This document shows, one piece after another, positions 1 to 4,045 of a stretch of DNA of 5,335 nt. A program made the position numbers and the translations under genes. This DNA is from Planctomycetaceae bacterium (GTDB taxonomy: Bacteria > Planctomycetota > Phycisphaerae > Phycisphaerales > SM1A02): NCBI GenBank assembly GCA_002684315.1, contig NYVB01000068.1, positions 1-5,335 on the forward strand, written 5' to 3'. The notes beneath the pieces were generated by a model. It was not told where the DNA came from and searched no databases. It saw nothing but the letters and a program-made list of their open reading frames with translations. How positions within the stretch are numbered: position 1 is the first letter of the stretch; each line of letters begins with the position of its first letter.

Positions 1-107
1 ACGACTGCACGACCACCTGCCCCGCCGACCTCAACGGCGACGGCGTGGTCGACGGTCAGGACCTGGCAACGGTACTCGCGGCCTGGGGGCTGCCCTGCGG
101 CGAGTGA
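1..107 (+). CDS. C-terminal end of a secreted protein with dockerin/EF-hand tail (5' partial)
   Basis: Only the last 34 complete codons are present, read from base 3 to a TGA at 105-107. The visible peptide contains PADLNGDGVVDGQDL followed by ATVLAAWG. This is one half of a dockerin type I-like repeat: a 12-residue calcium loop D-x-N-x-D-G-x-x-x-x-x-D, then a short helix ending in WG. Phycisphaerae planctomycetes commonly carry such tails at the extreme C-terminus of secreted or surface proteins. The flanking cysteines (two before the loop, one in the final PCGE) may form disulfides, which fits an exported protein. The first dockerin half, if present, and the functional domain lie outside the window, so the enzyme or binding activity cannot be told. 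A strong stem-loop follows 34 bases after the stop codon. Confidence 0.85.
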   Translation, partial: DCTTTCPADLNGDGVVDGQDLATVLAAWGLPCGE

Positions 108-141
108 GTCGCCGAGCCACACACAAGCAACAGAATCCAAC

Positions 142-171
142 CACCACCCCGTGCATCAGCGCGGGGTGGTG
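142..171 (+). terminator. Stem-loop, probable transcription terminator of the upstream gene
   Basis: Bases 142-151 (CACCACCCCG) pair perfectly with 162-171 (CGGGGTGGTG), giving a 10-bp GC-rich stem with a 10-base loop. It begins 34 bases after the stop codon of the dockerin-tail gene and follows an A-rich stretch. The downstream side is only moderately T-rich (TCGTGTTGCT), with no classic T run, so termination may be intrinsic but imperfect or may need Rho. The GTG inside the loop opens a long in-frame extension of the next gene, but a start codon inside a terminator loop is not credible. Confidence 0.72.
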
Positions 172-420
172 TCGTGTTGCTCCGCTTGTCCAAAGACCCG
201 ACCGCCACCACTCAGGAGCAGCGCAGTCACAGGCAGACGACAGTCTGGGTGTTTTCAGAACGATTCCGTTGAAGCTGCTCCGAAACCCGGTAGATTGAAA
301 GAAACGCACGACACCAGACAGACGCCGGGGGCGGCGGCAGAAGACCAAGGGCGGTCAGTTCGCGGAATCATGGCGAGACAACCACCGAACATCACGGAAT
401 CCCGAGCGAGCTTGGGGGCG
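172..420. other. Gene-free leader region before the three-gene membrane cassette
   Basis: Together with 108-171 this makes a stretch of about 313 bases without a convincing gene. The open frame running through it in phase with the next gene starts inside a terminator loop and has no protein features before the first hydrophobic segment, so it is treated as non-coding. It contains one weak sigma-70-like promoter candidate (269-296) and an alternative ATG for the next gene at 370. No tRNA-like or riboswitch-like structure was recognised. Confidence 0.5.
269..296 (+). promoter_or_regulatory. Possible sigma-70-like promoter for the membrane cassette
   Basis: TTGAAG (269-274) and TAGATT (291-296) each match four of six positions of the bacterial -35 and -10 consensus, and are separated by 16 bases. 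Transcription would start near base 303, about 115 bases before the preferred ATG at 421. The location is sensible, lying after a terminator and before the first of three overlapping genes. Matches of this quality arise by chance, and planctomycete promoters are poorly defined. Confidence 0.3.
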
Positions 421-1065
421 ATGAACGAAAGGAACGCGGTTGAAGCCGCTTTCGATGATGGCGTGAGATCCCGAAACACACGACTTCGTTTCTGTCCGTA
501 CCTGAATCCAATGATGCTGCTTTGTCTGACACCATTCGTGTTCTGCTTTCTTGCAGTGGTCGCGGAGGGCCTGAACATACCGTGGCTGACTTTCTGGCTT
601 GCGATCGCATCACTCCTCGCACTCGCATCCTGGTGTCTCTGCTACGCAGGCTTCGCGTGTTCGCCGACTGAATCCTGGGGAAAGGTCCTGCGACTCAGGT
701 TGGGGCACTGGCCACCCGGACGCACACGCACAGATTCCTATCGACAGTACTTCGATCTGCTGCTGTTCCTTCCGTTCTTCATCGGGCTGGGCGGATCCTT
801 TGCGCTCTCGATACTGAGCTGGGCACGATGGCCCGCGCAGATTCCCACGACACTCAAAGGGGCATCCCACGAAAGCGTGGTTTTTTTCCTTATGCCGATG
901 ACCGCTCTCGTGGTGTGCGCTTCGGTGGTCCTGATCATACGGCTCGCGGTCATTCGCAGGACCGGCACCACGTGGTGCCTGGACTGTGGCAATCGTCTCA
1001 CTGACGAGCCTGAACAGGACCGCTGCCTGGAGTGCGGCAGCGTGGGGACGAGATCCAGCCAATGA
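421..1065 (+). CDS. Predicted four-helix membrane protein with C-terminal zinc ribbon (cassette gene 1)
   Basis: This 214-residue protein is not a family I can name. Four hydrophobic segments are visible at about residues 30-50, 53-79, 112-134 and 150-178. Basic residues cluster before helix 1 (R16-R23), between helices 2 and 3 (K88-R108) and after helix 4 (R179-R180). The positive-inside rule therefore places both termini in the cytoplasm. The tail is a small zinc-ribbon-like module, C186-x2-C189-G, then C202-x2-C205-G. Such CxxCG...CxxCG ends are common on planctomycete membrane proteins and presumably bind Zn(II); their role is unknown. I chose ATG 421 because it gives a short basic N-terminus. 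ATG 370 is in frame and would add 17 residues, and neither start has a strong ribosome site (GGGGG at 414-418 is weak). The stop overlaps the next start (ATGA), implying coupled translation. The start is less certain than the gene. Confidence 0.75.
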   Translation: MNERNAVEAAFDDGVRSRNTRLRFCPYLNPMMLLCLTPFVFCFLAVVAEGLNIPWLTFWLAIASLLALASWCLCYAGFACSPTESWGKVLRLRLGHWPPGRTRTDSYRQYFDLLLFLPFFIGLGGSFALSILSWARWPAQIPTTLKGASHESVVFFLMPMTALVVCASVVLIIRLAVIRRTGTTWCLDCGNRLTDEPEQDRCLECGSVGTRSSQ

Positions 1066-1703
1066 GCGGCTCCAGACGTGTTCAAATCGCCCGGCAAGGC
1101 CTCGAGGAACTCGAGGACTCCTTTGTCACGCCACCGTACGAGGGAACGGTCACCCTGAAAATGATCATGCGTGTCAACTCTGCGGCGTTCATGGTGTCGG
1201 TTCTCCTGGGGTGCCTGGCGGGGCCGGGGAGTGAACTGATGTACCTCCTCCCCCTGCTTCTTCTTGGTCTCGCGTTTCTGACCCAGTTCCCGTTGCTCAT
1301 CATGTTCATCGAAAAGCGGTGGATTCGCTGGCTCCTGGTCACCAGCAGCGGACAGGTTCTGTTCGGTTTCGGTGCCTCGATCTGCCTCTACGCCGGCTTC
1401 ACACTGGCCAGGTGCGTGTCCGAGCTCAGCATCTCATTCTGGTTCGAGTCCTCATTCGGTCAGATCAACTCATGGCTCGCGATTGCCGCCGCCACTGTCC
1501 TTGGACCGCTGAGCGCACTGGCATTGTTCGCCAGCACGTTCTTCGTGGTGCGGAGCTACCGGCGAAATGCCCGGGGACGGTGTCGGTCGTGCGGATACCC
1601 GATCGGAAACAATGAGTCCGAACGTTGTTCGGAGTGCGGAAAATCCTTCGATGACCCCGACGAAGCACGCACCCCGCTCACTGTTCTGGGGGCCACACGA
1701 TGA
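1062..1703 (+). CDS. Predicted four-helix membrane protein with C-terminal zinc ribbon (cassette gene 2)
   Basis: This 213-residue protein has the same architecture as its neighbours but no recognisable family. A charged, probably helical N-terminus (about residues 1-37, including RQGLEELEDSF) precedes hydrophobic segments at roughly 40-54, 58-83, 89-113 and 137-163. Basic loops EKRWIR (84-89) and RSYRRNAR (164-171) predict a cytoplasmic C-terminus. The zinc ribbon is C174-x2-C177-G, then C189-x2-C192-G, followed by an acidic tail of about 20 residues. The ATG at 1062 lies in an ATGA overlap with the preceding stop and is preferred over an upstream in-frame start at 1032, which would overlap the previous zinc ribbon. 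No good Shine-Dalgarno is visible, so translation probably depends on ribosomes finishing gene 1. The stop again overlaps the next gene by ATGA. Shared topology and zinc ribbon suggest distant paralogy with genes 1 and 3, though sequence similarity outside the ribbon is not obvious by eye. Confidence 0.82.
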   Translation: MSGSRRVQIARQGLEELEDSFVTPPYEGTVTLKMIMRVNSAAFMVSVLLGCLAGPGSELMYLLPLLLLGLAFLTQFPLLIMFIEKRWIRWLLVTSSGQVLFGFGASICLYAGFTLARCVSELSISFWFESSFGQINSWLAIAAATVLGPLSALALFASTFFVVRSYRRNARGRCRSCGYPIGNNESERCSECGKSFDDPDEARTPLTVLGATR

Positions 1704-2254
1704 TGTGGCGATACGACGAACGATTCCCACCAAGTTCGCAGCCTTTCTTTTATGGATGCGCCGGATTTATCCTGGTGCTTGTCCCGCTGCAGGCCGTGGG
1801 AGGTTTACTCGATCCTGCCGCACTCGTGAGTGCGGTCGTCCTCACACTCATCGCCGGAACGATCATGACCCTCTGGCTGGGGTCCATCGTGGTGCGGGGC
1901 GCAAGCGGACAGATCGGGGCGCTGCACGTCATTCTTGGCTTCACCCGGCACGGCCGACGTCTTCTCTGGGGAATGGGACTCATGCCGTTTTCTGTGCTCC
2001 TGACGGAGTACGTGATCTTGAGTTTAAAGATATCGTCGAACGCCTTCGTTGATGTGACAGGATGGACGATGACCGCCCAGGTCGTGATGTACACCATGGG
2101 ACTGATCACTCTGGCGTGGGTGTTCGGTGTCGTTCTCCTGTGGTATCAAGTGGAGGCCATGCGAAGAAGCACGACCCGGTACTGCCTGCAGTGTGGCCAC
2201 GTTCTCGCCTCGACCACTGAGGCGAACTGCCCGGAATGTGGCAGAATCCCGTAG
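1700..2254 (+). CDS. Predicted four-helix membrane protein with C-terminal zinc ribbon (cassette gene 3)
   Basis: This 184-residue protein, with no family recognised, is the shortest of the cassette. Hydrophobic segments lie at about residues 16-37, 40-66, 87-108 and 122-148. Basic patches in loop 2-3 (TRHGRR, around 82-87) and after helix 4 (RRSTTR) predict both ends in the cytoplasm. The protein ends in a zinc ribbon, C162-x2-C165-G then C177-P-E-C180-G, only four residues from the C-terminus. The start is ATG 1700, overlapping the previous stop as ATGA. An ATG at 1703 directly follows and would change the protein by a single Met. No Shine-Dalgarno is evident, consistent with translational coupling. 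Being last in the run, it is followed by a 170-base spacer without a clear T-tailed terminator. Confidence 0.8.
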   Translation: MMWRYDERFPPSSQPFFYGCAGFILVLVPLQAVGGLLDPAALVSAVVLTLIAGTIMTLWLGSIVVRGASGQIGALHVILGFTRHGRRLLWGMGLMPFSVLLTEYVILSLKISSNAFVDVTGWTMTAQVVMYTMGLITLAWVFGVVLLWYQVEAMRRSTTRYCLQCGHVLASTTEANCPECGRIP

Positions 2255-2286
2255 TGGCAGGCCCGAAGCTTTGTCTGTCAGAGTGC

Positions 2287-2295
2287 GGAGGAGAG
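2287..2295 (+). promoter_or_regulatory. Shine-Dalgarno-like purine run in the spacer
   Basis: GGAGGAGAG is the best match to the anti-Shine-Dalgarno in this part of the window, yet it lies in the spacer between cassette gene 3 and the propeller gene. The nearest in-frame ATG is at 2308, 12 bases past the run, which is longer than usual. If used, it would add 39 mostly basic residues before the preferred start of the propeller protein. It could equally be chance. Confidence 0.25.
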
Positions 2296-2340
2296 TCCCT
2301 TGCCAAGATGTTTTTCCAGAAAAAAAGAGCGAGAGTCACC

Positions 2341-2369
2341 TTGGGAGCACGTGGCAAGAAAGATAAAGT
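2341..2369 (+). promoter_or_regulatory. Possible sigma-70-like promoter for the propeller gene
   Basis: TTGGGA (2341-2346) and TAAAGT (2364-2369) are 17 bases apart, and each matches four of six consensus positions. The predicted transcript would begin around 2376, at the foot of the perfect inverted repeat 2375-2406, so the mRNA would start with a stem-loop followed by the ribosome site. The geometry is attractive but the motif scores are weak. Confidence 0.28.
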
Positions 2370-2374
2370 GCTGG

Positions 2375-2406
2375 GTGTCCACCAGTCATCGCACTACGGT
2401 GGACAC
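2375..2406 (+). promoter_or_regulatory. Perfect 9-bp inverted repeat just upstream of the propeller gene
   Basis: GTGTCCACC (2375-2383) is the exact reverse complement of GGTGGACAC (2398-2406), with a 14-base spacer. It ends only 10 bases before the GGAG ribosome site and 18 bases before the ATG at 2425. There is no T run after it, so a classic intrinsic terminator for the membrane cassette is unlikely, although a Rho-type end is possible. Alternatives are a 5' leader stem-loop or a dimeric repressor operator. If translation really begins at 2308 it would lie inside coding sequence. Confidence 0.5.
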
Positions 2407-2416
2407 AACCGAGCAG

Positions 2417-2420
2417 GGAG
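2417..2420 (+). promoter_or_regulatory. Ribosome binding site of the propeller gene
   Basis: GGAG, within AGGGAG (2415-2420), lies 4 bases before ATG 2425 and 7 bases before ATG 2428. The spacing slightly favours the second ATG. Both give the same hydrophobic signal sequence. Confidence 0.5.
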
Positions 2421-2424
2421 AATC

Positions 2425-3822
2425 ATGATGTTCAATGGCTATGTACTCTGTTTTTTCGTGGTGGCATTCTCGCCCACGGTGTGCTCGCATCCGATCGAGC
2501 TGATCGATTCCGGTCAGACTCTCGGACAGAACCTCAGCTGGTCGGTGGCCCTTGGCGATCTGAACGATGACGGGTCCCTCGATGCAGCGGTTGCGAACTT
2601 GAGTGGCAAGGACATCGTCTGGATGAATGATGGAAAGGGTTTCTTCACCAGTACCGAACAGGGCATCGGCGGACGCGACTTTAATTTTTCCGTCGTGCTG
2701 GAAGATGTTGATGCGGATGGGAGCCTTGATGCAGCGATCACAGGCAACTACGGGACCAAAATCTGGTTGAACGACGGCAGCGGAACCTTGACGAACTCCG
2801 GCCAGACGCTGGGAGACAGCACCGCACGATCAGTCGCATTCGGTGATCTCGACGGTGATGGCGACCTCGATGCCATGATCGCCAACGCGAGCCCCATTTC
2901 TGACATGAGTTTCAACACCGTCTGGACCAACGACGGCAGTGGGCTCTTCACGAATTCAGGGCAGGAACTCGGCAGCAGCAACAGCTGGTCCGTTGCATTG
3001 GGTGACCTCGACGGGGACGGCCACCTCGACGCATGGGTTGCGAATAGAGCGAACCAGCCCAATGCAGTCTGGATGAATGACGGCACCGGCACCTTCGAAA
3101 AATCGGAACAGGAACTGGGAAACAACCAGAGCTGGTCGGTCGCCCTGGGGGATCTTGATGGTGATGATGACCTCGACGCATTCATCGCGAACAGAAGCGG
3201 TCAATCCAACACCGTGTGGATCAACGATGGCAGCGCACACTTCACGAACTCGAAACAGGATCTCGGAAACAGCGACAGCTACTCGGTCGCTTTGGGAGAC
3301 CTCGATTGTGATGGTGATCTCGATGCCTTGATCGCCAACGATGGCGCGAACACACTCTGGATCAACCAGGGCGGTGCGAACTTCGATCAGGACGATCAGA
3401 CATTCGGCGAAGCCGACACGAGAAGCTGCGGCCTGGGCGACTTCGATGGTGATGGCACCCTTGATGCATGGTTTGCGAATCACGGTGCACCCAACACGGT
3501 CTGGATGACCCAGGGCCGCGATGGGGACTCGGACGGGGTCTCCGACTGTCTGGACGCCTGCCCGGACGATCCACTCAAGACGGAACCAGGTCCGTGTGGG
3601 TGTGGAATCTCCGACGTCGATTCAGATGGTGATGGCACACCCGACTGCAAGGACTGCGGACCATCGGACCTCGACGGAGATGGTGTGGTCGACGGGGCGG
3701 ACCTCACTCTGATTCTTTCACTCTGGGGAACCTCCACCAGGCTTGCCGACTTGAATGGGGATGGCATCGTGGGAGGTGCCGATCTCACAGTGCTCCTCTC
3801 CGATTGGGGCGGGGGCGACTGA
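2425..3822 (+). CDS. Secreted FG-GAP/VCBS seven-repeat propeller protein with dockerin-like C-terminus
   Basis: This 465-residue protein is predicted to be exported. Residues 6-21 form a hydrophobic signal sequence, with plausible signal peptidase I cleavage after V-C-S21. The n-region lacks basic residues, which is unusual. Residues 29-363 hold seven FG-GAP/VCBS repeats, each with a calcium-loop core like GDLDGDGDLDA at 44, 93, 140, 193, 242, 291 and 338, then an IANxxxxNTVWxNDG strand; the spacing is 47-53 residues. Seven repeats suit a seven-bladed beta-propeller, as in integrin-alpha-like and lectin-like folds. Residues 366-413 are an Asp/Cys-rich thrombospondin type-3-like linker (DGDSDGVSDCLDACPDDP, then DVDSDGDGTPDC). 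Residues 415-462 are a two-half dockerin-like domain, each half ending in WG. Expected role: calcium-stabilised binding or adhesion outside the cytoplasm; no catalytic domain is visible. ATG 2425 or 2428 follows AGGGAG. An in-frame ATG at 2308 would add 39 basic residues. The reading frame stays open back to 2236, overlapping gene 3, which is unlikely as a start. Confidence 0.9.
   Translation: MMFNGYVLCFFVVAFSPTVCSHPIELIDSGQTLGQNLSWSVALGDLNDDGSLDAAVANLSGKDIVWMNDGKGFFTSTEQGIGGRDFNFSVVLEDVDADGSLDAAITGNYGTKIWLNDGSGTLTNSGQTLGDSTARSVAFGDLDGDGDLDAMIANASPISDMSFNTVWTNDGSGLFTNSGQELGSSNSWSVALGDLDGDGHLDAWVANRANQPNAVWMNDGTGTFEKSEQELGNNQSWSVALGDLDGDDDLDAFIANRSGQSNTVWINDGSAHFTNSKQDLGNSDSYSVALGDLDCDGDLDALIANDGANTLWINQGGANFDQDDQTFGEADTRSCGLGDFDGDGTLDAWFANHGAPNTVWMTQGRDGDSDGVSDCLDACPDDPLKTEPGPCGCGISDVDSDGDGTPDCKDCGPSDLDGDGVVDGADLTLILSLWGTSTRLADLNGDGIVGGADLTVLLSDWGGGD
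2509..3513 (+). repeat. Seven degenerate tandem repeats (~147 bases each) encoding FG-GAP blades
   Basis: The coding sequence repeats with a period of 141-159 bases, most often 147. The best conserved copies encode S-(W/Y)-S-V-A-L-G-D-L at 2536, 2983, 3130 and 3277. These differ mainly at third codon positions (for example GCC, GCA, GCC and GCT for the same Ala). The repeats are therefore old and held by protein-level selection, not a recent DNA expansion. Copies 2 and 7 are the most diverged at protein level. Confidence 0.85.
3520..3663 (+). other. Region encoding thrombospondin type-3-like calcium-binding linker
   Basis: Residues 366-413 of the propeller protein carry two Asp-rich D-x-D-x-D-G-x-x-D-C motifs. 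They are separated by a C-P-D-D-P...P-C-G-C-G segment with six cysteines in the middle and end. This arrangement recurs in secreted planctomycete and other environmental bacterial proteins between a functional domain and a C-terminal sorting or binding module. It probably binds calcium and acts as a rigid spacer. Confidence 0.7.
3667..3810 (+). other. Region encoding two-half dockerin-like domain
   Basis: Two halves are visible: DLDGDGVVDGADL with LILSLWG (residues 415-435), and DLNGDGIVGGADL with VLLSDWG (442-462). Both keep the Asp/Asn ligands at loop positions 1, 3, 5 and 12. The second has Gly (450) where the first has Asp (423) at loop position 9. The first half closely matches the tail encoded at 27-89, the only dockerin half of the upstream protein visible here. 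No cohesin is visible in the window. Confidence 0.78.
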
Positions 3823-4045
3823 ACTCGTGAAGCATGGCCGCCAGTGGCACCCATCTGAGCAGTCAAGTGCACTCGTGGGCTTTCATCTTTGCTACAGCGA
3901 ACGATTGCATGAGATTTCTCGGGTTCTGTCGTTTTCGAATGGATTCTGATTGAGTTGTTGAAATCGAGTCGAAAAACATGCGGGGTGCTTCCAACCAGGG
4001 CCGTATGGTCCGTGCAACCTTGAATGTCTCGACCCGGAGATTCTC
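3823..4045. other. Intergenic region before the kinase gene
   Basis: This 223-base spacer is noticeably more AT-rich in its middle (about 3880-3980) than the flanking genes. No convincing gene lies here; short open frames on both strands lack ribosome sites and protein features. No clean T-tailed terminator follows the propeller gene, and no promoter with acceptable boxes and spacing could be picked by eye for the kinase. It presumably holds both. Confidence 0.5.
4036..4040 (+). promoter_or_regulatory. Ribosome binding site of the kinase gene
   Basis: GGAGA lies five bases before the ATG at 4046 and supports that start. It is the best placed ribosome site in the window. Confidence 0.7.

Noticed and set aside
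151..420. Long N-terminal extension of cassette gene 1 starting from the GTG at 151
   Set aside because: The GTG sits beside the loop of a perfect terminator-like stem, there is no ribosome site, and the encoded peptide shows no domain or signal features.
1567..2052. Plus-strand 161-residue open frame spanning cassette genes 2 and 3
   Set aside because: It is out of frame with two well-supported membrane proteins and rich in Arg/His/Pro, typical of a shadow frame.
2471..2490. Lipoprotein signal (Cys20 in SPTVCS) for the propeller protein
   Set aside because: Residues before the Cys (P-T-V) do not fit the usual lipobox [LVI][AST][GA]C; ordinary signal peptidase I cleavage fits better.
2956..3483. 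Minus-strand open frames opposite the FG-GAP repeats
   Set aside because: Their repetitive composition is just the complement of the Asp/Gly-rich blades; no ribosome site or independent protein features.
2509..3513. Regularly spaced repeats that could suggest a CRISPR array or minisatellite
   Set aside because: The units are about 147 bases, degenerate at DNA level and lie fully in one reading frame encoding calcium-loop blades.
3843..3873. Imperfect stem-loop (AGTGGCAC with GTGCACT) after the propeller gene as a terminator
   Set aside because: The stem needs a bulge, is short, has a 16-base loop and no adjacent T run; not better than chance.
4027..4040. Small hairpin (TCTC with GAGA) that could hide the kinase ribosome site
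   Set aside because: A 4-bp stem is too weak to argue for regulation.
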